From contig CBDCFF010000031.1 of NCBI GenBank assembly GCA_965216225.1, forward strand, positions 124,001-188,000: a DNA stretch of 64,000 nucleotides, read 5' to 3'. The first letter of the stretch is position 1; each line of letters opens with the position of its first letter. The DNA comes from 3107 sp965216225. Its GTDB lineage: Bacteria; Pseudomonadota; Alphaproteobacteria; Rhodobacterales; Rhodobacteraceae. This document shows positions 16,534 through 25,348 of the stretch, in pieces. A model generated the notes under the pieces. It was not told the DNA's origin. It did not search any database and was given only the letters and a program-made list of their open reading frames with translations. The position numbers were made by a program, and so were the translations under genes.

Positions 16534-17223
16534 GGCAGGATGTTCCGGCATCTGGCGCAGGGCGCCCGGGTGCCGGTTGTCGCCCATCTGGACCACGGCC
16601 ACACGCCGGACGAATGCCGCGAGGCGATCAACAGCGGCTTTACCTCGGTCATGTTCGACGGCTCGCGCAAACCGCTTGCGCAGAATATCGACGAGACCGC
16701 CGCGATTGCTGAAATGGCCCATGCCGCAGGGGTGTCGTGCGAGGGTGAAATCGGCTTTGTCGGATATTCGGGCGGCGAAGGCTCGGCGGATACCGACCCG
16801 GACGAGGCGGCCCGGTTCGCGCGGGAAACCGGCGTCGATGCCATGGCCATTGCCGTCGGCAACGTGCATTTGCAGCAAGACAGGCAAGGCTGGCTGAACG
16901 AAAAGCGCATCGGCGACATCGGGGCCGTGACCGACGTGCCATTGGTGATTCATGGCGGCTCGGGCGTGCCTGTTGCGCAGCGCACCGCTTTGGCGCGGGG
17001 GTCGAAAATCTGCAAGTTCAACATCGGGACAGAGCTGCGCATGGCCTTTGGCGCCGCGCTTCGTGATGCGGTGAACGCGGACCCCGCCCGGTTCGACCGG
17101 GTGCGGATTCTGAAGGAAACCCATGAACCGGTGGTCGCCGCCACGCGCCGGGTGCTGCGCGCGCTCAAAGGCGCGCAGGACGCCGGACGCCCGGCCACCC
17201 GCGCCGGGTTTGCCAGGGGCTGA
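16534..17223 (+). pseudogene. Class II (zinc) aldolase, 5'-truncated
   Basis: The frame encodes about 230 residues of a class II fructose-bisphosphate/tagatose-type aldolase, which may be IolJ-like (cleaving 6-phospho-5-dehydro-2-deoxygluconate). Visible motifs are HLDHGHT (metal ligands), GEIGFVGYSGGEG, VIHGGSG and KFNIGTELR. Full-length relatives have about 50 more N-terminal residues; here the frame begins right after the IS630 target, and in the pre-insertion sequence it directly abutted the LacI stop codon. The start of the gene was therefore lost by a deletion, perhaps involving the IS. ATG 16540 gives a 227-residue product that lacks part of the active barrel. Confidence 0.8.
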
Positions 17224-17373
17224 CCGGCGCCATTGACGCAGCCATGTCCGGAGTTTTGAAAGATGAACGACCTCTGCCCTGAACAGCCCGCAGGGCGCGG
17301 CGAGGGCTGTCGCCGGTCAACCGCTCCCGCCGGAGCAGGCCCAACCAGTATTTCCGTGCCGTATACGCCCCTG

Positions 17374-17389
17374 TTTACCAGCCATTAAC
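17374..17389 (+). promoter_or_regulatory. Candidate CtrA-binding site upstream of comM
   Basis: TTTA-CCAGCCA-TTAAC matches the TTAA-N7-TTAAC CtrA motif with one change, 47 bases before comM. In Rhodobacter capsulatus competence genes used for gene-transfer-agent uptake are under CtrA control, so the position is meaningful. Confidence 0.5.
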
Positions 17390-17435
17390 CATCCCCGCCC
17401 TATCCGTTGACCAACACCGGACACACGGAGGCGGA

Positions 17436-18950
17436 ATGGTCGCCCATGCCTATACCGTCGCCTTCGACGGGATTGAACCGCGCGAGGTAGAGGTGCAATG
17501 CGCGACCGCGCCGGGGCTTCCCGCCTTTTTCATTATCGGGTTGCCGGACAAGGCGGTGAGCGAGGCAAAGGAAAGGGTGCGCGCCGCGCTGTCGGCGATG
17601 TCGATTGCATTGCCCTCGAAACGCATCACGATCAACCTGTCCCCTGCGGATATTCCCAAGATCGGATCGCATTTCGATCTGCCCATCGCGCTGGCCCTGC
17701 TGGCCGCCATCGACATCCTGCCCCGCGAGGACATCGCAAACACGCTCTCGCTCGGCGAGCTTTCCCTCGATGGCGGGCTCATCCCGGTGGCGGGCGCGCT
17801 GCCTGCGGCGATGTGGGCGGCCGAGGCGGGGCGGGAACTCATCTGCCCGAAATCCTGCGGGCCAGAGGTGGCCTGGGTCGATGCCACCCGCGTGCTTGCC
17901 GCCGGATCGCTGCTGGAGGCCGTCCAGCATTTCACCGGCCAGTCACCGCTGGCCGCCGCCGAACCGGGGGAAATCATTGCCGCCCCTGCGAACCGCGACT
18001 TTCGCGATGTGAAGGGGCAGGAACGCGCCAAGCGCGCGCTGGAGGTCGCGGCGGCGGGCCGCCATCACACGCTGATGACCGGCACGCCGGGCTCCGGCAA
18101 ATCCATGCTCGCCGCCCGCCTGCCCGGCATCCTGCCACCGCTTTCCCCCGCCGAGGCGCTGGAAACCTCGATGATCCACTCGCTCTCGGGCCTGCTGAAC
18201 GAGGGCGGCATTTCCCGCACGCGCCCCTTTCGCGAACCGCATCACACCGCCTCCATGGCGGCGATTGTCGGGGGCGGTCGCGGGGCAAGACCGGGGGAGA
18301 TTTCGCTCGCTCATAACGGGGTTCTCTTCATGGACGAATTCCCGGAATACAATCGCGCGGTCCTCGAAACCCTGCGCCAGCCGATCGAGACGGGCGAGGT
18401 CGTGGTGGCGCGCGCCAACGCCCATGTGCGGTATCCCTGCCGCTTCATGCTGGTCGCCGCCGCAAACCCCTGCAAATGCGGCTATCTCTCCGATCCCGGC
18501 CGCGCCTGCGCCCGCGTCCCGCAATGCGGGGAGGATTATCTGGGCCGCATTTCCGGCCCGCTGATGGATCGCTTCGACCTGAGGCTGGAGGTGCCGCCCG
18601 TCGCCTTCACCGATCTCGACCTGCCGGAAACCGGCGACAGTTCCGCTGCCATCGCCGCCCGTGTCGCCCATGCGCGCGACCGTCAGGCCGAACGGTTCCG
18701 CGACCACCCCGCGATCCGCGCCAATGCCGATGCCGAGGGGCAATTGCTGGGCGAAGTCGCAACACCCGACACCGAAGGCCGCGCTTTGCTGATACGCGCT
18801 GCCGAACGGTTCGGCCTCTCGGCCCGCGCCTATCACCGCATCCTGCGGGTCGCCCGCACCATCGCCGATCTGGACGGGGCGGCGACGGTTCGGAAACCCC
18901 ATGTGGCCGAGGCGCTCAGCTATCGCCTGGCGCATCTGTCAGAGGTCTGA
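17436..18950 (+). CDS. comM: YifB/ComM-family AAA+ ATPase (magnesium-chelatase-like)
   Basis: A 504-residue hexameric helicase of the ComM family, which promotes branch migration during natural transformation. Residues 1-170 form the Lon-like ChlI N-terminal domain, Walker A is GTPGSGKS (216-223), Walker B is LFMDEF (297-302), and a cysteine cluster (CKCGYLSDPGRACARVPQC) lies near 347-365. The C-terminal Mg-chelatase domain ends at 504. ATG 17436 follows GGAGGCGGA. A CtrA-like motif upstream suggests co-regulation with motility or DNA uptake. Confidence 0.95.
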   Translation: MVAHAYTVAFDGIEPREVEVQCATAPGLPAFFIIGLPDKAVSEAKERVRAALSAMSIALPSKRITINLSPADIPKIGSHFDLPIALALLAAIDILPREDIANTLSLGELSLDGGLIPVAGALPAAMWAAEAGRELICPKSCGPEVAWVDATRVLAAGSLLEAVQHFTGQSPLAAAEPGEIIAAPANRDFRDVKGQERAKRALEVAAAGRHHTLMTGTPGSGKSMLAARLPGILPPLSPAEALETSMIHSLSGLLNEGGISRTRPFREPHHTASMAAIVGGGRGARPGEISLAHNGVLFMDEFPEYNRAVLETLRQPIETGEVVVARANAHVRYPCRFMLVAAANPCKCGYLSDPGRACARVPQCGEDYLGRISGPLMDRFDLRLEVPPVAFTDLDLPETGDSSAAIAARVAHARDRQAERFRDHPAIRANADAEGQLLGEVATPDTEGRALLIRAAERFGLSARAYHRILRVARTIADLDGAATVRKPHVAEALSYRLAHLSEV

Positions 18951-19051
18951 TCCACGTCGCGATCCGGGGCGCGCGCGGCTCCGCATCGACACGGGGGGGT
19001 CCGGCGCCATGGGACGGTCGGGGATACAGGCGGCAGGACTGCTCGGCGCGG

Positions 19052-19075
19052 AAAGCCGCGCCGGATGCGGCTTTT
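19052..19075. terminator. Bidirectional hairpin between comM and gshB
   Basis: AAAGCCGC (19052-19059) and GCGGCTTT (19067-19074) form an 8-bp stem with a 7-base loop, flanked by A on one side and T on the other, between the convergent ends of comM and gshB. The A/T tracts are short. Confidence 0.6.
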
Positions 19076-19097
19076 CCACCCGCCGCAAGAGGCAGGT

Positions 19098-20033
19098 TCA
19101 TGCGCGCCTGGCCTCAATCGCTTCCCATATCCCGGCGGCGACATTGATGCCGTCAAAACGTTCGAGTTCCTGAATACCGGTCGGCGAGGTCACGTTGATT
19201 TCGGTAAGGTAATTTCCGATCACGTCGATCCCGACAAAAACCTGTCCCTTCTCGCGCAAAAGCGGCCCGATCACCACGCAGATTTCGCGGTCGCGCTCGG
19301 ACAGCGCAATCTTCTCTGACCGTCCGCCCACATGCATGTTCGATCGCGCTTCACCTCTGGCGGGAACCCGGTTGATCGCACCGACGGGTTCGCCATCCAC
19401 CACAATGACGCGCCTGTCGCCATTCGAGACATCGTGCAGGAATTTCTGCACGATCAGCGGTTCGCGGCTGAACCCGGTGAAAAGCTCATGAAGCGACGAG
19501 AGATTCCGGTCCTCCGGCGTCAGGTGGAACACACCCGCCCCGCCATTGCCATAAAGCGGCTTCAGGATGACCTCGCCATGTTCCGCCCTGAAGGCGCGGA
19601 TCGTGTCCAGATCGCGGGCGATGGTGGTGGGCGGCGTCAGGTCCGGAAAATCCAGAACCAGCAGCTTTTCCGGGCAGTTGCGCACCCAGAACGGGTCATT
19701 CACCACCAGCGTGCCGGGGTGAATGCGATCCAGCAGATGCGTGGTGGTGACATAGAACATGTCAAAGGGCGGATCCTGACGCAGCCAGACGACATCCATC
19801 CCGGCCAGGCCGATCTCCTCGACCGGGCCCAGCGTGACATGGTTGCCGTATTCGCGCCGCACCTCCATAGCCTGCGCCCTTGCGACGATCCGGCCCGCGC
19901 GATAGCTCAGCGCCTCTGGCGGGTAATACCACAGCCGATGCCCCCTCGCCTGCGCCTCCTCGGCCAGGCGAAAGCTGCTGTCGGCATCAATATCGACCCC
20001 GGCGATCGGGTCCATCTGAAAGGCGATTTTCAC
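19098..20033 (-). CDS. gshB: Glutathione synthetase
   Basis: A 311-residue ATP-grasp ligase that joins gamma-glutamylcysteine and glycine. The prokaryotic GSH-S N-domain (MKIAFQMDPIAGVDI) and ATP-grasp segments VILKPLYGNGGAGVF and FVGIDVIGNYLTEINVTSP are present, with normal family length. The start is GTG 20033, preceded by AGGAGAG about 7 bases upstream. It follows yraN and rsmI on the same strand, the usual rhodobacterial order. Confidence 0.96.
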   Translation of the reverse strand: MKIAFQMDPIAGVDIDADSSFRLAEEAQARGHRLWYYPPEALSYRAGRIVARAQAMEVRREYGNHVTLGPVEEIGLAGMDVVWLRQDPPFDMFYVTTTHLLDRIHPGTLVVNDPFWVRNCPEKLLVLDFPDLTPPTTIARDLDTIRAFRAEHGEVILKPLYGNGGAGVFHLTPEDRNLSSLHELFTGFSREPLIVQKFLHDVSNGDRRVIVVDGEPVGAINRVPARGEARSNMHVGGRSEKIALSERDREICVVIGPLLREKGQVFVGIDVIGNYLTEINVTSPTGIQELERFDGINVAAGIWEAIEARRA

Positions 20034-20092
20034 GGGGCGCTCTCCTGCATCGCAAGGTCTTCGCCCCTACATGGACGACAGGCGCGCCCGCT

Positions 20093-20446
20093 TCAATGAC
20101 CAAAGGCGTTTTCGACGATCTGCACCCGGGCCGCGTCATCGACCAGCGCCACATCGAAGCGCGCTTCGGTCAGTTGTCCCCAAGGTTCGCCCGCCAGAAA
20201 CTCCGACGCGCCGGCATGGATGCGCTGCATCTGGCGACGGCTCACACGGGCGGCGGCCTGCGCGTAGTTCCAGCTTTTCTTGACCTCGACAAAAATCAGC
20301 GCACTGCCGTCCTGGATGACCAGATCGACCTCACCGCCCGACCCGCGCCAGCGCCGGGCGCGGGTGCGCAAACCGGCATTCCGGTAGTGCCGTTCGGCCG
20401 CCGCCTCTGCCGCCAGACCGGCGCGATATGACGTGGCTCCGCTCAT
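20093..20446 (-). CDS. YraN/UPF0102-family putative nuclease
   Basis: A 117-residue small protein with the restriction-endonuclease-like fold of the UPF0102 family. The motif GEVDLVIQDG...LIFVEVK matches the E-D-ExK arrangement of this superfamily. Its ATG overlaps the rsmI stop (ATGA), so both are translated together. The cellular role of the family is not settled. Confidence 0.92.
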   Translation of the reverse strand: MSGATSYRAGLAAEAAAERHYRNAGLRTRARRWRGSGGEVDLVIQDGSALIFVEVKKSWNYAQAAARVSRRQMQRIHAGASEFLAGEPWGQLTEARFDVALVDDAARVQIVENAFGH

Positions 20447-21312
20447 TGTTCGCGGACCAGATCAAGCGCCGCCTGATAGACCTGCCGTCGCGGCAACGAC
20501 AGTTGCGCCGCCACATGGGCCGCCGCGTCCTTCACGCTCATCGTTGCCATGGCCTGTTTCAACGCTGCCTCCATATCTCCGGCATCGACCGGTTTCCCGG
20601 CCCCCTTTTCCACCAGCAGCACGATCTCCCCCTTTATGCTGCGTTCGGCGAATGCGGTTTCCAGTTCTGCCAGCGTACCGCGCGCGACCTCTTCGAACTT
20701 CTTTGTCAGTTCCCGGCAGACCGCCGCCCGCCTCTCTCCGCCCCATACTGCCACCATGTCGGTTAACAATTGGTGAACGCGCCTGGGAGATTCATAAAGC
20801 ACCAGTGTCGCGCCGGCGCCGGACAGCTCCGCCAGAAATGTCCGACGCGCGGCTTTGGCATTCGGGGGAAAGCCCGCAAACAGGAACCGGTCGGCGGGCA
20901 GGCCGGCCACCGTCAGCGCCGCGATCATGGCCGACGGCCCCGGCGCCGCCGTCACCGGCAGATCTGCCGCGATCGCCGCCCGTGCCAGCCCATAGCCCGG
21001 ATCGGAGACCAGGGGCGTGCCCGCCTCGGACATGTAGGCCACCGATTTTCCGGCGGCGATTTCGCCCGCCAGACGTTCCGCCACCTGCCCGCCGCTGTGA
21101 TCGTGATAGGCCGTCAACCTGCGACCGCCCAGCGGAATACCGTGAATTTTCATCAGTTTGCGCGCGGTCCGCGTATCTTCGGCGGCAATGATGTCGGCCG
21201 AGGCCAGTACATCCAGCGCCCTGAGCGTGATGTCGCGCGCGGTCCCGATCGGGGTCGCCACGAAATAAAGCCCCGGCGACAGGGCGATTTTCCGGTAGCT
21301 CACGGCATTCAT
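20443..21312 (-). CDS. rsmI: 16S rRNA (cytidine-1402-2'-O)-methyltransferase
   Basis: A 289-residue SAM-dependent methyltransferase that modifies the decoding centre of 16S rRNA. Family motifs are YFVATPIG (near 16), AEDTRTARKL, SEAGTPLVSDPG and TLVLYESPRR. It is divergent from the LppC-type lipoprotein gene with an 81-bp shared upstream region and co-directional with yraN and gshB. Length and motifs are complete. Confidence 0.96.
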   Translation of the reverse strand: MNAVSYRKIALSPGLYFVATPIGTARDITLRALDVLASADIIAAEDTRTARKLMKIHGIPLGGRRLTAYHDHSGGQVAERLAGEIAAGKSVAYMSEAGTPLVSDPGYGLARAAIAADLPVTAAPGPSAMIAALTVAGLPADRFLFAGFPPNAKAARRTFLAELSGAGATLVLYESPRRVHQLLTDMVAVWGGERRAAVCRELTKKFEEVARGTLAELETAFAERSIKGEIVLLVEKGAGKPVDAGDMEAALKQAMATMSVKDAAAHVAAQLSLPRRQVYQAALDLVREQ

Positions 21313-21393
21313 GCGCTGCTCATCGTTTACACTTTCCGCCCGAAGGCTTACTCTGCTCGCGCCACAAGTGAACCGAGGGAGAGAATCGCGCCC

Positions 21394-22563
21394 ATGTTTG
21401 CCGTTTTGAATCCTGCCCGCAAGTCATTGGGTGTCTGCGCCTTTCTGCTTGGCCTCGCGATGCTTTCCGCCTGCGCTCCGGGACCGGCGGGCGGGCCGGG
21501 CGTCAATTCCGCCCATCCGATTCCGGTGGCCCTTCTGGTGCCGGGCGAATCGGCCAATCCGGGCAATGAACTGGTGGCGCAAAGTCTGGAAAACGCCGCG
21601 AGACTGGCAATCGCCGATCTTGACGGGGCAGAGGTCGATCTGCGTATCTACCCGACCGGGGGCACCCCGGCCCGCGCCGCCGACGCCGCCCGTCAGGCGG
21701 TGGATGACGGCGCCGGGATCATCCTGGGCCCGGTCTTTGCCGAGGCCGCGAATGCCGCAGGCATCGCCGTCGCCGGGCGCAATGTCAACGTCCTGTCCTT
21801 TTCCAACAACACCGAAATCGCGGGCGGCAATGTCTTCGTCCTTGGCAACACGTTCCGGAACACCGCGAACCGGCTGGCGCGTTTCGCGGTGTTGCAGGGC
21901 CGGGGCAATGTGATGATCGTGCATGGTCGGGATACGGCGGAAACCATTGGCCGGGATGCGATTGCCGATGCTGTCGCCCGGCAGGGCGGGCAGGTGGTGG
22001 ACGTTGCGTCCTTTCGGCTCAACCAGACCGATCTGATCGCCGCAATTCCAGCCATCGCGGATCGAGCGCGCACCTCCGGCGCGCACGCGATCTTTTTCAC
22101 CTCCGGCACTGACGGGGCGCTTCCGATATTGACCCAGCTTTTGAAGGAAACCGGCGTCGATCCGGTCGTCACCCAGTATATCGGGCTTCGCCGCTGGGAT
22201 ATTCCGGCCTCCGCGCCGGCGCTGCCGGGGGTGCAGAACGGCTGGTTCGCACTGCCGGATCCCGGCCTGAGCGAGTTGTTCGGAAACCGCTACATGGCCG
22301 CTTACGGCGCGCCGCCGCATCCGATCGCGGGCCTTGCCTATGACGGGATCGCGGCCATCGGCGCACTGGCCGGGGCAGGCCATTCCGGCCCGCTGACCGC
22401 ACGGGCGCTGACCCAGCCCACCGGTTTCGCCGGGGTGAACGGGGTTTTCCGCCTGCTGCCCGACGGCACCAGTCAGCGCGGCCTGGCGGTGGCCACGATC
22501 CAAGACACGCAGGTGATCGTCATTGACCCGGCCCCCAGAAGTTTCGGCGGTGCTGGTCTCTGA
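21394..22563 (+). CDS. LppC/LpoA-type lipoprotein (penicillin-binding protein activator)
   Basis: A 389-residue outer-membrane lipoprotein with a periplasmic-binding-protein fold, related to LpoA, which activates penicillin-binding proteins. The signal peptide ends in the lipobox LSAC (CAPGPAG). Segments AARLAIADLDG, GAGIILGPVFAEAA and AHAIFFTSGTDGALP are typical. ATG 21394 is preceded by GAGGGAGAG; a longer frame to 20770 is antisense to rsmI and rejected. It overlaps the proposed glnD start by 41 bases. Confidence 0.88.
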   Translation: MFAVLNPARKSLGVCAFLLGLAMLSACAPGPAGGPGVNSAHPIPVALLVPGESANPGNELVAQSLENAARLAIADLDGAEVDLRIYPTGGTPARAADAARQAVDDGAGIILGPVFAEAANAAGIAVAGRNVNVLSFSNNTEIAGGNVFVLGNTFRNTANRLARFAVLQGRGNVMIVHGRDTAETIGRDAIADAVARQGGQVVDVASFRLNQTDLIAAIPAIADRARTSGAHAIFFTSGTDGALPILTQLLKETGVDPVVTQYIGLRRWDIPASAPALPGVQNGWFALPDPGLSELFGNRYMAAYGAPPHPIAGLAYDGIAAIGALAGAGHSGPLTARALTQPTGFAGVNGVFRLLPDGTSQRGLAVATIQDTQVIVIDPAPRSFGGAGL

Positions 22564-25348
22564 CCACCGGGCGGCGGTGGCGCCGCCGCCGATCCCGGAA
22601 GGGATGATCTGCGCGCCGGAGGCGATCTTTGATCCGGCGGCCGTCGCGGGCGATCTGCGCGATCTGTCCGCCCCGCCGGGCGCCGCGCCGGACGAACGCG
22701 CCCGTCGCGCCGAAATGGTCGCCGTGCTGAGTGCGGCGCGCGAATCCGCCCTGCACATGATTCGCGCGGCGTTCGAGGCCGATCCCATGAACGCGCGCGG
22801 GGCCACGCGGGCCTATACCTATCTGACCGACTGCCTCGTCGGCTGCGCCTATCGGGTGGCGACGGAATGCCTGCATCCGCTGCCGGACCCGACCGGGGCC
22901 GGGCGCATGGCGCTTCTGGCCGTCGGCGGCTACGGGCGCGCCGAAATGGCCCCGCATTCCGATGTCGATCTCCTGTTCCTGACGCCCGGCAGACTCCCCC
23001 CCCGGGCCGAGCGCGCCATCGAATCCATGCTTTATATCCTGTGGGATCTGCGCCTGAAGGTCGGCCATTCCAGCCGCACGATCCGCGACTGCATCAATCT
23101 GGGACGAGAGGATTACACGATCCGCACCGCGCTGCTGGAACACCGCTTCCTTGCCGGCCATGCGCCACTGGCCGAAAAGCTGGACAAGACCCTGTGGAAA
23201 AGCCTGTTCAGGGGCACGGCCTCGGATTTCATCGAAGCCAAGCTGGCCGAACGTGAGGCCCGGCACGAAAAACAGGGCGGCCAGCGCTATGTGCTGGAGC
23301 CAAATGTGAAAGAGGGCAAGGGCGGGTTGCGCGATCTGCAATCGCTGTTCTGGATCGCCAAATACGTACACCGGGTTCGCGAAACCTCTGATCTGGTGTC
23401 CATCAATGTCTTCCGGCGCGACGAATTCCAAAGCTTCGTCGATGCCGAGACCTTTCTCTGGGCGGTGCGCTGCCACCTGCACCTGATCACCGGGCGCGCC
23501 ACGGATCGGCTGACCTTCGATCTTCAGGTCGAGATCGCAGAGCGGCTGGGCCATGCCGACCATGACGGGCGGCGCGGCGTGGAATATTTCATGCAGGATT
23601 ATTTCCGCCACGCCACCACCACCGGCGATCTGACCCGCATCTTCCTGACCGCACTGGAAGCCACCCATGTGAAACGCGCGCCCGACATCATGGGTTTTTT
23701 CCGGCGGCGCAAACGGCTGAAGCCGGGTTACAGGCTGGTCCATAACCGGCTGACCGTCGCCAGTGAAAGGAAATTCCTCGCCGACAAGCTGAACCTCCTG
23801 CGGCTTTTCGAAGAGGGCCTGCGCACCGGCTATCCGATCCACCCCGACGCCATGCGCCTGGTGGCGGCCAATCTCGGCCTGATCGACGACGACATGCGCC
23901 GCGACCCCGAAGCGGTGCGCATCTTTCTCGACCTTCTGATCAGGCACGGCAACCCGGAACGCGCGCTCCGGCGCATGAACGAACTGGGCGTTCTGGCCGC
24001 CTTCATCCCCGAGTTTGAACCGATCGTCGCGATGATGCAGTTCAACATGTATCACAGCTATACGGTGGATGAGCACACGATCCAGTGCATCGCCCAGCTT
24101 GCACAGATCGAGAAGGGCGAACTGGTCGAAGACCTGCCCGTCGCCTCCGGCATCCTGAAAGAGGGCGTGAACCGCAAGGTGCTGTACGTGGCGCTTCTGA
24201 CCCACGACATCGGCAAGGGCCGGGATCAGGACCATTCCATTCTCGGGGCCAGGATCGCCCGGCGGATCGCCCCGCGCCTCGGCCTGAAAAGCAGGGAATG
24301 CAAGACGGTCGAATGGCTGGTCCGCTATCACCTTCTGATGTCGGACATGGCGCAGAAACGCGATGTGTCGGAGCCGCGCACGGTGCGCGAGTTCGCAAGG
24401 CTGGTCGGCACCAGGGACAATCTGAACCTTCTGACCGTGCTTACCGTTTGCGACATCCGCGGCGCGGGGCCGGACATCTGGAACAACTGGAAGGCCATGC
24501 TGCTGCGCGATCTCTACCGTTCCACCGTCGCGGCGCTTGATGACGGTATCGAGGCGCTGAGCACCGCCCGGCGCGCGGAACAGGCCAGAAAGGCCCTGCG
24601 CGAACATCTGTCCGACTGGGACGCCAGAAAGCTGCGCGCCGAGATACAGCGCCATTACAACGCCTACTGGCAAGGGCTGCGCACCGATGAACACGCGGTC
24701 TTTGCCCGCCTGCTGCAAGGGTTGGCAGAAACCGAAATCCGCATTGATCTGAAACCGGACCCCGACCGCGACGCCACCCGCGCCTGCTTCGCGCTGGCCG
24801 ACCATCCCGGCATTTTCTCGCGCCTCGCGGGCGCGCTCGCCCTGGTGGGCGCAAATGTGGTCGATGCCCGGACCTATACATCCAGGGACGGCCATGCGAC
24901 GCCGGTCTTCTGGATACAGGATTCCGACGGCCGCCCCTATGCCGCCGAACGCCTGCCACGGCTTCGCCGGATGATCGACAAGACGCTGAAGGGCAAGGTC
25001 GTGGCGCAGGAGGCGCTGAAATCCCGCGACCGGCTCAGGAAACGCGAAAGGGCGTTCCATGTGCCAACCTCGATTACCTTCGACAATGACGGCTCCGACA
25101 TCTACACGATCATCGAGGTCGATACCCGCGACCGGCCCGGCCTTCTTTACGATCTTACCCGCGCTCTGGTGGCGGCGAATGTCCATATCGCCTCGGCCGT
25201 CATCGCGACCTATGGGGAACAGGCGGTGGACAGTTTTTATGTGAAGGACATGTTCGGCCTGAAAGTCCATTCCGCAACCAGACAGGCGGCGCTGGAAAAA
25301 CGCCTGCGCGACGCAATCCGCGAAGGCGCGGAAAGGGCTGACGCATGA
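22523..25348 (+). CDS. glnD: Bifunctional PII uridylyltransferase/uridylyl-removing enzyme
   Basis: A 941-residue nitrogen sensor that uridylylates PII proteins when glutamine is low and reverses this when it is high. Domains in order: nucleotidyltransferase with GGYGRAEMAPHSDVDLLF (about 133-150), a GlnD-type middle domain, an HD hydrolase domain with LTHDIGKGRDQDHS (about 558-571), and two C-terminal ACT domains (DHPGIFSRLAGAL and RDRPGLLYDLTRAL). The first codon is TTG 22523, inside the lppC gene; GTG 22550 or ATG 22603 are alternatives. Its end overlaps murJ by ATGA. Confidence 0.95.
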   Translation: MTRPPEVSAVLVSDHRAAVAPPPIPEGMICAPEAIFDPAAVAGDLRDLSAPPGAAPDERARRAEMVAVLSAARESALHMIRAAFEADPMNARGATRAYTYLTDCLVGCAYRVATECLHPLPDPTGAGRMALLAVGGYGRAEMAPHSDVDLLFLTPGRLPPRAERAIESMLYILWDLRLKVGHSSRTIRDCINLGREDYTIRTALLEHRFLAGHAPLAEKLDKTLWKSLFRGTASDFIEAKLAEREARHEKQGGQRYVLEPNVKEGKGGLRDLQSLFWIAKYVHRVRETSDLVSINVFRRDEFQSFVDAETFLWAVRCHLHLITGRATDRLTFDLQVEIAERLGHADHDGRRGVEYFMQDYFRHATTTGDLTRIFLTALEATHVKRAPDIMGFFRRRKRLKPGYRLVHNRLTVASERKFLADKLNLLRLFEEGLRTGYPIHPDAMRLVAANLGLIDDDMRRDPEAVRIFLDLLIRHGNPERALRRMNELGVLAAFIPEFEPIVAMMQFNMYHSYTVDEHTIQCIAQLAQIEKGELVEDLPVASGILKEGVNRKVLYVALLTHDIGKGRDQDHSILGARIARRIAPRLGLKSRECKTVEWLVRYHLLMSDMAQKRDVSEPRTVREFARLVGTRDNLNLLTVLTVCDIRGAGPDIWNNWKAMLLRDLYRSTVAALDDGIEALSTARRAEQARKALREHLSDWDARKLRAEIQRHYNAYWQGLRTDEHAVFARLLQGLAETEIRIDLKPDPDRDATRACFALADHPGIFSRLAGALALVGANVVDARTYTSRDGHATPVFWIQDSDGRPYAAERLPRLRRMIDKTLKGKVVAQEALKSRDRLRKRERAFHVPTSITFDNDGSDIYTIIEVDTRDRPGLLYDLTRALVAANVHIASAVIATYGEQAVDSFYVKDMFGLKVHSATRQAALEKRLRDAIREGAERADA

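Noticed and set aside
20770..21393. N-terminal extension of the LppC-type gene
   Set aside because: It overlaps rsmI in antisense and would hide the signal peptide and lipobox.
22520..25270. 916-residue minus-strand open frame
   Set aside because: Antisense shadow of glnD, whose catalytic motifs are clear on the other strand.
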